From contig NZ_JAODWD010000001.1 in the NCBI RefSeq assembly GCF_025345615.1, positions 1 through 64,000 on the forward strand: a stretch of DNA of 64,000 nucleotides, in the 5' to 3' direction. The stretch comes from Mycobacterium deserti (lineage in GTDB: Bacteria; Actinomycetota; Actinomycetes; Mycobacteriales; Mycobacteriaceae). The position numbers and the translations under genes are program-made. Under the pieces are notes generated by a model, which had not been told where the DNA came from, searched no databases, and saw only the letters and a list, made by a program, of their open reading frames with translations. Every line of letters begins with the position of its first letter. Within the stretch, counting starts at the first letter, position 1. Positions 12,090 to 20,433 of this stretch are shown here, in pieces.

Positions 12090-12743
12090 TCAATCCGTGA
12101 GCGCCGAAGGCTCAACACCGAGGACGTCGGCGATCGCCTCGACGGTCACCGGACCCTGGCGCAGCACGCGCGGGTGCGCGCCGGTGAGGTCGACGATCGT
12201 TGACGCGGCCTGCTGCGCCGACGGGCCCGCGTCCAGGTACACCTCCACGAGGTCGCCGAGTTGTTGGCGCGCCTGTTCGGCGGTGACGGCGGCGGGGCGA
12301 CCGGTGATGTTGGCGCTCGACACCGCCATGGGCCCGACTTCACGCAGGAGTTCGATCGCGACCGGGTGCAGCGGCATCCGCAACATGACCGTGCCGTGGG
12401 CGTCGCCGAGATCCCACTGCAGCGACGGTGCCTGGCGCACCACCAGACTCAACGCTCCCGGCCAGAAGGCCGCGATGAGTTCGCGCGCGGTGTGCGGAAC
12501 GGTGTAGACCAAGCCGTCGATGCTGTGCCACGAGCCGACCAGTACCGGAACGGGCATGTCGCGGCCGCGCCCCTTCGCCGAAAGCAGGGCCGCGACGGCG
12601 TCACCGTCGAAGGCGTCGGCGCCGATGCCGTACACGGTGTCTGTGGGCAACACGACCAGCCGGCCGCCCTTGAGCGCGCTGATCGCTGAGGCGATCCCGT
12701 TCTCTCGTTGCGCGTCGTCGGAGCAGTCGAAGACCTGCGTCAT
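12090..12743 (-). CDS. tsaC: L-threonylcarbamoyladenylate synthase (Sua5/YrdC family)
   Basis: Makes threonylcarbamoyl-AMP from Thr, bicarbonate and ATP for the t6A37 modification of ANN-decoding tRNAs. 217 residues from ATG 12743. Motifs: GGRLVVLPTDTVYGIGADA near the N-terminus, then KGRGRDMPVPVL, and the SSANITGRPA segment. There is no C-terminal Sua5 domain, so it is the short form. The start overlaps the prmC stop (ATGA). Confidence 0.93.
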   Translation of the reverse strand: MTQVFDCSDDAQRENGIASAISALKGGRLVVLPTDTVYGIGADAFDGDAVAALLSAKGRGRDMPVPVLVGSWHSIDGLVYTVPHTARELIAAFWPGALSLVVRQAPSLQWDLGDAHGTVMLRMPLHPVAIELLREVGPMAVSSANITGRPAAVTAEQARQQLGDLVEVYLDAGPSAQQAASTIVDLTGAHPRVLRQGPVTVEAIADVLGVEPSALTD

Positions 12744-13573
12744 GACGCCCTCCGCGCGGTCACGAAACGGGGTCGCCCGGCGAGGTCGCGCCGAGCGGCC
12801 ACGTGATCGAAACAACTTGTCCGATCGAAACTTTGGACGGTCCGCCGCGACGTGGTGTCGTCGTGCTCGACGGCGCAGTATCCGCCGACGCGCAACCAGC
12901 GGGCGGCAAGTTCGACGATGGCGTCGATCACGCGCATGCCGTCGGGCCCGCCGAACAGCGCATGGTCCGGATCATGTTCGGCCACTTCGGGCTCCAACTG
13001 CGCACCGTCGGGAATGTATGGCGGATTGGCGACGAGGAGGTCAACCTGGCCGTCGAGTTCGGGCAATAGGTCCGGCGCCGTGACGTCGGCGTCGATCAGG
13101 TCGACGTTCGTGCCGGACAGATTGCGCTGCGCATAGGTCAACGCGTCGTCGGAGTCGTCCACGGCGATGACGCGAGCGTCCGGCCAGTTCTTCGCCAGCG
13201 CCAGCGCCAAGGCACCCGAGCCCGTACACAGATCGACGATCACCGGAGAACCCGGCAGTGGTTGCGCGACAGCCCATTCCAATAGCGACTCGGTTTCCGG
13301 CCTGGGTACGAAGACGCCGGGTCCGACAGCCACCTCGACGGGGCCGAACGGCGCGGTGCCCAGGAGGTGCTGCAGGGGCACTCGCTCAACGCGCTGGGCG
13401 ATCAGCCCGTCGTAGCGGCTGACGAATTCCGGGGTCGTGTCGACGAGCGCGAGGCGTCCGCGGACGGTGCCCGCGGCGTGTGCGGCCAGAAGTTCGGCGT
13501 CGACGCGAGGAGATCCGACTCCCGCCTCGGCGAGTGCTTCCGTGGCGGCGTCGATCACCTGGCGCACTGTCAT
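12740..13573 (-). CDS. prmC: Peptide chain release factor N5-glutamine methyltransferase
   Basis: Methylates the Gln of the GGQ motif in release factors. 277 residues. N-terminal helical domain, SAM-binding [15 protein letters not shown] near residue 118, and catalytic [12 protein letters not shown] near residue 183. It lies between prfA, which encodes its substrate, and tsaC; both junctions are 4-bp overlaps, so this is one operon. Confidence 0.95.
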   Translation of the reverse strand: MTVRQVIDAATEALAEAGVGSPRVDAELLAAHAAGTVRGRLALVDTTPEFVSRYDGLIAQRVERVPLQHLLGTAPFGPVEVAVGPGVFVPRPETESLLEWAVAQPLPGSPVIVDLCTGSGALALALAKNWPDARVIAVDDSDDALTYAQRNLSGTNVDLIDADVTAPDLLPELDGQVDLLVANPPYIPDGAQLEPEVAEHDPDHALFGGPDGMRVIDAIVELAARWLRVGGYCAVEHDDTTSRRTVQSFDRTSCFDHVAARRDLAGRPRFVTARRAS

Positions 13574-14670
13574 GCCCCAGCCAACCTGGCTTGTTTGTCC
13601 GCGGCGGCCAGCGCGTCGAACAATGCGTCGAGGTCGCCGTCGAGCACCTGGTCGAGGTTGTGCGCCTTGAAATTGATCCGGTGATCGGCGATGCGGTTCT
13701 CCGGGAAGTTGTAGGTGCGAATCCGCTCGCTACGGTCGACAGTGCGGATCTGGCTGGCTCGGTCCGCCGATGCGTCGGCCTGCGCCTGCTCCTCCGCCAG
13801 CGACTGCAACCGGGCCGCAAGCACCTGCATGGCGCGGGCCTTGTTCTGCAACTGCGATCGCTCGTTCTGACAGGTGACCACGATGCCGGTGGGCAGGTGG
13901 GTGATGCGCACCGCGGAGTCCGTGGTGTTCACGCCCTGACCGCCCTTGCCCGACGACCGGTAGACGTCGATGCGCAAGTCGGACTCGTCGATCTGGACTT
14001 CTTCGATCTCCTCGGGTTCTGGATACACCAGGACGCCTGCGGCCGAGGTATGTACGCGCCCTTGTGATTCCGTGATGGGAACCCGCTGGACGCGGTGCAC
14101 ACCGCCTTCGAACTTCAGCCGCGACCAGACCCCGTCGGCGGTGTCGCCCTTGCTCCTGATCGACAGGGTCGCGTCCTTGTAGCCGCCGAGATCCGACGTC
14201 GTCTCGTCGAGCATGGTCACGTTCCAGCCGTGCCGCTCGGCGTACCGGACGTACATGCGCGCGAGGTCCGCAGCGAACAGCGCCGACTCCTCGCCGCCCT
14301 CCCCCGACTTGACCTCGAGCACGATGTCGTCGGCGTCGTGCGGATCCCGCGGCGCGAGCAGATCGGTCAGCTGGGTTTCGAGATGTTCGACGGTGCCCTG
14401 CAACTCGATGACCTCGGCGGCGAACGACTCGTCGTCGGCGACGAGCTCGCGCGCGGCTTCGAGGTCGCCACAGGCGGCCTCGAGCTTGCGATAGGTCGAA
14501 ACGATTGGCGACAGCTGAGCGAAGCGTCTGCCCACCTTACGCGCCTGGGCTGCGTCGGCGTGCAGACTCGGGTCCGACAGCTGACGCTCGAGGTCGGCAT
14601 GCTCGGCCACCAACGCCTCGATGGCTCCCCCCGGCTGAGCCGGGGATCCAGCGCGGGCGGTGTCCGTCAC
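13570..14670 (-). CDS. prfA: Peptide chain release factor 1
   Basis: Recognises UAA and UAG stop codons. 366 residues. Contains the GGQ peptidyl-hydrolysis motif in [16 protein letters not shown] and the stop-codon reading segment after [18 protein letters not shown], typical of RF1. Followed with overlap by prmC. Confidence 0.97.
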   Translation of the reverse strand: MTDTARAGSPAQPGGAIEALVAEHADLERQLSDPSLHADAAQARKVGRRFAQLSPIVSTYRKLEAACGDLEAARELVADDESFAAEVIELQGTVEHLETQLTDLLAPRDPHDADDIVLEVKSGEGGEESALFAADLARMYVRYAERHGWNVTMLDETTSDLGGYKDATLSIRSKGDTADGVWSRLKFEGGVHRVQRVPITESQGRVHTSAAGVLVYPEPEEIEEVQIDESDLRIDVYRSSGKGGQGVNTTDSAVRITHLPTGIVVTCQNERSQLQNKARAMQVLAARLQSLAEEQAQADASADRASQIRTVDRSERIRTYNFPENRIADHRINFKAHNLDQVLDGDLDALFDALAAADKQARLAGA

Positions 14671-14696
14671 GTCAAACTCCTTGGCCGAAACGCAGA

Positions 14697-14739
14697 CCGA
14701 CGCCCGGCCTGGCCGCTGAGGCGGCAGATCGGGCGTCGG
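14697..14739 (-). terminator. Nested hairpin after rpmE
   Basis: Perfect 10-bp arms CCGACGCCCG (14697-14706) and CGGGCGTCGG (14730-14739) enclose a second stem, GCCGC-TGAG-GCGGC (14712-14725). It lies between the rpmE stop and the prfA start on the same strand, so it is a candidate terminator or attenuator limiting read-through into prfA. There is no clear T-run, which is common for mycobacterial terminators. Confidence 0.6.
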
Positions 14740-14747
14740 AAAGGCAG

Positions 14748-15005
14748 CTACTTGTCGGTGGTGTTCTTCTCAGCAGCCCCGGCTTTCCCCGTCGCCCCGG
14801 CGCGCTTGCCGTAGCGCTTCTCGAAGCGTGCGACGCGGCCGCCGCTGTCGAGGATCTTCTGCTTGCCGGTGTAGAACGGGTGGCACTGGGAACAGACCTC
14901 GACGGCGATCTGGCCGTTTCCCTTGGTGCTACGCGTGGTGAAGGTGTTGCCGCAACCGCAGTGCACCGTGGTCTCGACATACTCAGGGTGAATACCCGAT
15001 TTCAT
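14748..15005 (-). CDS. rpmE: 50S ribosomal protein L31, zinc-binding form
   Basis: 85 residues from ATG 15005 ([18 protein letters not shown]). Four cysteines at 16, 18, 38 and 41 (CGC and CSQC) form the zinc site, so this is the zinc-containing type rather than the zinc-free paralogue made under zinc limitation. The C-terminal tail is Lys/Ala-rich. An in-frame start 15 bases upstream is less likely. Confidence 0.96.
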   Translation of the reverse strand: MKSGIHPEYVETTVHCGCGNTFTTRSTKGNGQIAVEVCSQCHPFYTGKQKILDSGGRVARFEKRYGKRAGATGKAGAAEKNTTDK

Positions 15006-15158
15006 GGTTTCCTCTTCCATTGTGGCCCCGGGTCGCCCCTCCGTGAAGTGGAGGTGTGTTGGCGTGAACCGGAACCGAGGGTCAGCGGTCCATTATGCCA
15101 GTTCAACCGCCAGCAGCCTAAACGCGTACCCAGGGCTCGCTATTCCTGCGCGGTCGGG

Positions 15159-15746
15159 CTAGAGCAGCCCGCCACCGCCCAGCAGTCCACCGCCGTCGCC
15201 GTCGCCGCCGTCTGGCCGGTCCTCGTTGGGCAACGGCGGGCGCGGTTCGGGTTCGACGCTGAAGGGCGCCCGCGTGATCGGCGACGGTGGCTGTGTCGCC
15301 TCGGGCTCCGGGGCAGGCGAGGTCACCTGCGGCGGCGGTGGCGGAGCCTGCGGTTCGACCGTGGCCTGCGAAGGCTGTGTGGCCGACGCGGGCGTCGATG
15401 GCGGCGCCGGTACGGGGGCGGGCACCTGTGCCGGCAGGACGGGTGGTGCAGGCGCCGTCGCGCTCGGAGCGGTCGTGGTGTTCGACGGAGCCGCGGGTAC
15501 GAGCGGCGAGTCGACTGGTTCGGTGCGGTCGGGACGCAGAAACAACATGCCGAGCACCACCGCGGCCGCTACCACCGCCGCCACCAGGATGCCGAGGATC
15601 CAGTTGGTTTGCGCGCCGGGCGGCTCTTTGCGGTGCGCGCCACCCTTCGCGGCGGTTGACTCGCCTGCCACGTCGTCGTCGGCCTGCGCGCTGTCCTGCG
15701 ATTCAAAGAGATAATCGAACCCAGGGCTAGGCCCCTCACCCGCCAT
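15159..15746 (-). CDS. Proline-rich single-pass membrane protein of unknown function
   Basis: 195 residues from ATG 15746; a longer reading frame exists but its first 32 residues look non-coding. An acidic cytoplasmic N-terminus (residues 1-50) is followed by one membrane helix (about 60-80, ILGILVAAVVAAAVVLGMLF) and an extracellular tail rich in Pro/Ala/Thr that ends in a Gly-rich run. No catalytic motif is visible. It ends the accessory block next to rpmE. Confidence 0.65.
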   Translation of the reverse strand: MAGEGPSPGFDYLFESQDSAQADDDVAGESTAAKGGAHRKEPPGAQTNWILGILVAAVVAAAVVLGMLFLRPDRTEPVDSPLVPAAPSNTTTAPSATAPAPPVLPAQVPAPVPAPPSTPASATQPSQATVEPQAPPPPPQVTSPAPEPEATQPPSPITRAPFSVEPEPRPPLPNEDRPDGGDGDGGGLLGGGGLL

Positions 15747-15765
15747 GGGTCGATGGTACAGACCG

Positions 15766-17340
15766 CTAATTGGCGGCGAGGTGAAATTTGCTGCCGTCGC
15801 GTCGCCACAGCACCCGCCCGTCGGCTTTCGCGCCACGGGCAACGAGTTCCCTTTTCACGATCTTGTTGGTCGCGGTGCTGGGCAGATCGTCGGCGACCCA
15901 GACGTACCGCGGCCAGGCTTTCGGCGACAGATCGCGTTGCGCTGCCAGGAATCGCTCGAATTCCGCCGGGGTCAGCTCCGCGTCGTCCTGCAGCACGACC
16001 GCGGCCATCACCTGATCGCCGACGAGCTCGTCAGGCACCGGGTAGACCGCAACGCGGTTGATCGCAGGCAGCCGCAGCAGGATGCGTTCGATCGGCGCAG
16101 TGGTCAAGTTCTCGCCGTCGACGCGCATCCAGTCGGCGGTGCGCCCCGCGAGATAGATGAATCCGTCCGCATCGCGGTAGGCCAGATCGCCGGACCAGTA
16201 CATGCCGTGGCGCATGCGCTCGTCGGTGGCGTCGCGGTCGTTGTAGTAGCCGGAGAAGAAGCCGGTCCCGGCGGTGTTCACCAACTCACCGATTGCCTCG
16301 TCGGCATTGACCAGTGCGCCGTCGGCGTCGAACTCCGCGGTCGGGCACTCGGTCACTGTCTCGCTGTTGTAAATGGCCACACCCGGAAACCCCTGGCCGA
16401 TTGAGCCTTTCGGCGTGTCGGGCGTGCGGGTGATGATCACGGCGTTCTCCGTCGAGCCGAATCCGTCGTCGACCGTCACCTCGAAGCGGCGCCCGAACTC
16501 CTCGATGTCCCGGTCGGTCGCCTCGTTGCCGAAGGCCACCCGCAGGGGGTTGTCCCGGTCGTCGGGCTGCTCGGGGGTCGCCAGCACGTACGCGAGCGGC
16601 TTGCCGACGTAGTTCATGTACGTCGCGCCATAGCGGCGGATGTCGGCCAGAAAGCCCGACGCGGAGAACTTCGCCGGCGCCATCGTCGCCCCGGACACCA
16701 GTGCGGGGGCCCAGCCGCCGACCACGGCATTGGAATGGAACAACGGCATCGACAGATAGCAGACGTCGTCGGAGGTCAGCGAGAACTTGTCGGCCAACGC
16801 CGTGCCCGCGAACAGCACCATGGAGTTGGCCACCTGCACGGCCTTGGGGTTACCGCTCGTGCCCGAGGTGAAGATCATCATGAAGGTGTCGTCGGCCCCG
16901 ACTTCGCGGTGCGGCGTCAGCGCGGGCGCCGACGCCAGCAGCTCTGCCCACTGCGGCGTGGACGTGTCGAACACCGTGATGCCGGGCAGGTTCAGCCCCT
17001 CGAGCAGGACGCGGTGTTCGGCGTCGGTGATCAGGAATTGGCAGTCGACCTTCACGATGTCGCGCTCCAGCGCCTCCCCCCTGCGGGTGGTGTTCACACC
17101 GCACAGGACGTAGCCGCCGAGACCCGCTGCCGCCAGCGCCGTCAGCATGTCCGGGGTGTTGCCGAGCAGCACGCCCACGTGCAGCGGGCGGCCCGGCTCG
17201 GCAGCCGCGATCAGCGCCGCGGCCTGCGCGGACGCCTCGGCGAGGTGCTCGCGCCAGGTCCAAGTGCGGTCGAGGTACTTCACCGCGACGGCGTCCTGCT
17301 CGGCGCGCTCGCGAAGCAACTGCTGAAGCGTGTCCGCCAT
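15766..17340 (-). CDS. Acyl-CoA ligase / fatty-acyl-AMP forming enzyme (FadD family)
   Basis: 524 residues of the ANL superfamily: activates a carboxylic acid with ATP and transfers it to CoA. P-loop MIFTSGTSGNPKAVQ near residue 165, the A5 motif GFGSTEN near 306, the WSGDLAYRDADGFIYLAGR hinge region near 408 and the catalytic Lys in PSTATNKIVKREL near the C-terminus. It resembles mycobacterial FadD1/FadD17-type ligases; the substrate cannot be told from sequence. It is divergent from a TetR gene 101 bp away, which may control it. Confidence 0.85.
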   Translation of the reverse strand: MADTLQQLLRERAEQDAVAVKYLDRTWTWREHLAEASAQAAALIAAAEPGRPLHVGVLLGNTPDMLTALAAAGLGGYVLCGVNTTRRGEALERDIVKVDCQFLITDAEHRVLLEGLNLPGITVFDTSTPQWAELLASAPALTPHREVGADDTFMMIFTSGTSGNPKAVQVANSMVLFAGTALADKFSLTSDDVCYLSMPLFHSNAVVGGWAPALVSGATMAPAKFSASGFLADIRRYGATYMNYVGKPLAYVLATPEQPDDRDNPLRVAFGNEATDRDIEEFGRRFEVTVDDGFGSTENAVIITRTPDTPKGSIGQGFPGVAIYNSETVTECPTAEFDADGALVNADEAIGELVNTAGTGFFSGYYNDRDATDERMRHGMYWSGDLAYRDADGFIYLAGRTADWMRVDGENLTTAPIERILLRLPAINRVAVYPVPDELVGDQVMAAVVLQDDAELTPAEFERFLAAQRDLSPKAWPRYVWVADDLPSTATNKIVKRELVARGAKADGRVLWRRDGSKFHLAAN

Positions 17341-17441
17341 GGCTCACCTCTCGACAGTGAACAGATCTAGGAATGTGTCTACCATGGCACAATGCCCCGA
17401 CCACGCCCGACGGGGCATGCAGACGACGAGGAGTCCAACGG

Positions 17442-18047
17442 GTGACGAGCAGCACGGCCACCAACCCGGTCCGCGATCGGCTGATCGACGCTGCGGAAAT
17501 TTGTCTGCGCGCCAAGGGAATACGATCGACGACCGTATCGGAGGTTGCCGAGGTAGCGGGAGTGTCGCGGGGCTGGCTGTACCGGCATTTTCCGGACAAG
17601 GTAGCACTGCTGGGCGCCGCGATAGTGCGACTCAACGACGCATTCTGGTCGGAGGCGCACGCGTTGCTCGAACGCGTCGAGGGACTTGAACACCAGATCG
17701 TGGCGGGCATCCTGCACGGCCGAACCGCCTACGACGATCCCGGCGCGCTGCTGATGAAGTTGCGGGTGGAAGAACCAGAGGAGTTCGCGGCGTGTGCAGG
17801 CGCCGGAGTTCAAGGACTGGTACCCGACCTCGCCGCCTTCTGGTCACGGTACCTGATCGAGGCGCGCGAGAACGGTGAGATCCACCCCGACACCGATATC
17901 GCTGAGGCTTCGGAATGGCTTGCGCGCGTGCTGATCTCGTTGGCCACCGTGCCCGGCGAGCAGCTTGACCCAGGCGACCCTGATGCCGTGCTGACACACC
18001 TGCGCCGCTATGTCATGCCGGGCCTTCGGGCTGATCCGGCGGTGTGA
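17442..18047 (+). CDS. TetR-family transcriptional regulator
   Basis: 201 residues from GTG 17442, preceded by ACGAGGAG. N-terminal HTH at about residues 25-50 (TTVSEVAEVAGVSRGWLYRHFPDK); the C-terminal ligand domain is all-helical. Divergent from the acyl-CoA ligase, a common arrangement for a regulator of its neighbour. Its 3' end overlaps the convergent PadR gene by 35 bp. Confidence 0.85.
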   Translation: MTSSTATNPVRDRLIDAAEICLRAKGIRSTTVSEVAEVAGVSRGWLYRHFPDKVALLGAAIVRLNDAFWSEAHALLERVEGLEHQIVAGILHGRTAYDDPGALLMKLRVEEPEEFAACAGAGVQGLVPDLAAFWSRYLIEARENGEIHPDTDIAEASEWLARVLISLATVPGEQLDPGDPDAVLTHLRRYVMPGLRADPAV

Positions 18048-18585
18048 ACTCGAACTCGCCGCCGTTGATACGGGCGAGCATCTGGGTGGTCCACGCCGCG
18101 TTCGAGGCGAATGTCCCGCGCCACAACTCGAGAAGGTGTTGAGCATGCGGCGGCGCGTCGGGATCCGGCCAGTCGGCCTTCATCTGGCGTAACTGGGTCG
18201 CGATCGATTCGGTGGTCTCCAGCTGGGCGTGAAGGAGCGCGGCCACGCGTGTGCGAGGCAAGCTGCGCATGAAGGCGATTCCAGCGCCGAACTCCTCGAT
18301 GTCGGGACTCTGCAACGCGGCTTCGAGCAGTTCGAAGAACGCCCGCTGGCCGGCCGCGGTGATGCGGTACGCCACCCGGGCCGGCCCGCTGGGGCTGTTC
18401 TGCGGCTCCGACGCGCTGAGCAGGCCTTCTCGGTGCAACTGCTTGATCGCGTGGTAGATCGACGGCGGCTTGACCCTGGTCCAGGTGTCGACGCGCCAGG
18501 ACGTCAACTCCCGATGCACCGCATAACCGTGGGCCTCGCCGCTGTTGCGGACGACGCCGAGAACCAGCAGCCGAACCGTCGACAT
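18013..18585 (-). CDS. PadR-family transcriptional regulator
   Basis: 190 residues. N-terminal winged helix (LLVLGVVRNSGEAHGYAVHREL then PPSIYHAIKQLHREGLL) typical of PadR, with a C-terminal helical dimerisation domain. Its start codon overlaps the stop of the upstream VOC gene, so the pair forms one transcript. Confidence 0.85.
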   Translation of the reverse strand: MSTVRLLVLGVVRNSGEAHGYAVHRELTSWRVDTWTRVKPPSIYHAIKQLHREGLLSASEPQNSPSGPARVAYRITAAGQRAFFELLEAALQSPDIEEFGAGIAFMRSLPRTRVAALLHAQLETTESIATQLRQMKADWPDPDAPPHAQHLLELWRGTFASNAAWTTQMLARINGGEFEFTPPDQPEGPA

Positions 18586-19301
18586 CAGTCGGACAACCAG
18601 CGTTGCAGGTCGACGGCTGCACTCAAGTCATCGGCCAACTCGGCGCGGTCCTGCTCCGTCAGCGGAAAATTCCGCAACTCTTCGGCGATCTGTATTGCGC
18701 GGTCGCGGTCCCCCAACGCCACCGCGAGTTCAGCCCTGTTCGCCAGCGCTCGGGCGACGTCGCGCGGCGACGCGGTCGCCCGGTGCCGCTTCAGCGCGCT
18801 GTCGAGTGCACGCGCGGCGGCCCTGTGGTCGGTCTTGAAGTCGCGCAGAATCCGCGCATTGTCAATGGCTTTGGCCAACCCAGTGAGCTTCTTCGATCCG
18901 CCGTACTCCAGCTCGATCGGTTCATCCCGACTGATGAACACGATGTTGTTGCCGGATGGGTCGACGGTGGTGAAACGGGTCTGGCCGGGTCGGTACCGGG
19001 TGATTCGCGGCCGTCCCTTCGCCAGCACCTTGCCGTAGCGGGCCCGTAGCGCTTCGGAGAAAGCCCGGTGATAGCCGGCCACATCGTCGGTCATCACCAG
19101 GCAGCCGCCGGAGCACTCCTCCGCGGGATCGAGCCCCGCGGGCGGTTTGCCGTAGTGCAGTTCGACGTCGCCGCGGCGCAAGGACAGGTAGAGGTAGGGA
19201 CGGGTCTGGTTGTAGGTCACCTCGAATCCGAGCGCGGTGAAGAAGTCGAGGGTGTCGCCGGGCGCTACGCAGGGCAGGAGCGGGATCGTGGTGTCCGTCA
19301 T
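18585..19301 (-). CDS. VOC (glyoxalase/bleomycin-resistance fold) protein with an extra helical C-terminal domain
   Basis: 238 residues from ATG 19301. Residues 1-120 form one VOC module (IPLLPCVAPGDTLDFFTALGFEV ... TVDPSGNNIVFI). Residues 125-238 are helical, Ala/Arg/Leu-rich and TPR-like, and are not part of a normal VOC protein. No full metal triad can be assigned by eye. Co-transcribed with the PadR regulator, so it could be its target or its ligand sensor. Confidence 0.7.
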   Translation of the reverse strand: MTDTTIPLLPCVAPGDTLDFFTALGFEVTYNQTRPYLYLSLRRGDVELHYGKPPAGLDPAEECSGGCLVMTDDVAGYHRAFSEALRARYGKVLAKGRPRITRYRPGQTRFTTVDPSGNNIVFISRDEPIELEYGGSKKLTGLAKAIDNARILRDFKTDHRAAARALDSALKRHRATASPRDVARALANRAELAVALGDRDRAIQIAEELRNFPLTEQDRAELADDLSAAVDLQRWLSD

Positions 19302-19334
19302 GCGGACCACGGTACTCAAAGTTGAGTAGCGATC

Positions 19335-19925
19335 CTACCGAAGCGCGCTGATGCCAGCGGGCCGACCGGCCAGCGTCATCACGATGTCGCGGATCGGCGC
19401 CTCGACGCGCCGGCCGTCGCCGACGCGGAAGTCGGCGTCGGTCGCCGCGAGTTCGATCCCGCGCAGGCGGCGGCGCGGGTTGAGCGGGAAGCGCATCCCC
19501 CACAATCGGCGAGCCGCCACGACAGCCGCATCGGGCGGCATCGACAATTCGAGGCCGAGGGGTACCGCGATGTCCTGGCCGTGCACAAGAACATCCATCA
19601 GCGGGTCGCATTCCGCGGTGCCGGGCGGACGCCGCCGAGATCCCCTCATACCTCGCAGCGCCTCGGTGATCTGGTGTGGAGTTCGGTTGTCCTGCACGGC
19701 GACTCGATACACCATTGCGTTGAACCGGAAACCGGACCGCACGGCCTCGAGCGCCATCCTGGGCTTGGCCATGTGAGAGTGTGTCAGGTGCGCCGCCACG
19801 TCGCGCACCGTCCACCCCTCGCACAACGACGGCGTGTCCCAGCGGTGCGCCTCGACGGTGTCGAACAGGTCGGCCAGTCGCGCGCGCTGGTCATCGACGT
19901 GTCGCCAGATGGTGTCGGAGTCCAT
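19335..19925 (-). CDS. DinB-fold / mycothiol-dependent maleylpyruvate isomerase-like protein
   Basis: 196 residues. The N-terminus matches the MDMPI/DinB family (HVDDQRARLADLF, then SLCEGWTVRDVAAHLTHSH), in which His residues bind a metal. Many actinobacterial members use mycothiol or have unknown substrates. It is transcribed away from the MarR gene and shares a 69-bp control region with it. Confidence 0.7.
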   Translation of the reverse strand: MDSDTIWRHVDDQRARLADLFDTVEAHRWDTPSLCEGWTVRDVAAHLTHSHMAKPRMALEAVRSGFRFNAMVYRVAVQDNRTPHQITEALRGMRGSRRRPPGTAECDPLMDVLVHGQDIAVPLGLELSMPPDAAVVAARRLWGMRFPLNPRRRLRGIELAATDADFRVGDGRRVEAPIRDIVMTLAGRPAGISALR

Positions 19926-19945
19926 GTCGCCCTACCTTCGTTTTA

Positions 19946-19960
19946 GTCAGGCTTCCTGAC
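19946..19960. promoter_or_regulatory. Palindromic operator candidate between MDMPI-like and MarR genes
   Basis: GTCAGG-CTT-CCTGAC, perfect 6-bp arms, in the short divergent promoter region. A further partial copy, TTGTCAGG, lies at 19967-19974. The size and position suit a MarR dimer site controlling both genes. Confidence 0.55.
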
Positions 19961-19994
19961 GAATATTGTCAGGTATCCGTACTAAAGTCAACGG

Positions 19995-20429
19995 GTGGCT
20001 GACTCGCCGAACACCGCGACACTCATGTTCATCGCCCATCGCGCGATGGAATCGCGCGTCATGGAGGCCTTGGCGGCGGCGGGCGTCGGCGACATCACTG
20101 TGGCGCAGTCGCGGTTGATGCAGCGTCTTGATCCGCGCGGCATGCGGCTGACCGACCTCGCGGAGCAGGCGCGCGTCACAAAGCAGACGGCCGGCGAGCT
20201 GATCGGCCAACTCGAGCGTGCCGGCTACGTGGTGCGCGCACCCGACCCTTCAGATGCGCGAGCCAGGCTCGTCACCTTGAGCGACAAAGGAGTTGCGCTC
20301 TGTCAGATCGCGGGCGCCGAGGTCGCCAGGGTCGAGCGGGAATGGCGAACGTTCCTCGGCGACGACGCGTTCACGCAGCTGCACGAGGCGCTGACCGCGC
20401 TGCGCGCGATCACCGACCCCTATCGGTGA
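19995..20429 (+). CDS. MarR-family transcriptional regulator
   Basis: 144 residues from GTG 19995. Winged-helix core at about residues 45-100 (MRLTDLAEQARVTKQTAGELIGQLERAGYVVRAPDPSDARARLV) with the family's D-x-R-A/S-R wing motif. Divergent from the DinB-fold gene across a palindromic operator candidate, which suggests local autoregulation. Its stop is 4 bp from the end of rho. Confidence 0.88.
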   Translation: MADSPNTATLMFIAHRAMESRVMEALAAAGVGDITVAQSRLMQRLDPRGMRLTDLAEQARVTKQTAGELIGQLERAGYVVRAPDPSDARARLVTLSDKGVALCQIAGAEVARVEREWRTFLGDDAFTQLHEALTALRAITDPYR

Positions 20430-20433
20430 GGTC

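Noticed and set aside
17341..17441. TetR operator between the acyl-CoA ligase and TetR genes
   Set aside because: TAG and CTA half-sites around 17370-17385 are suggestive, but no repeat is long enough to call.
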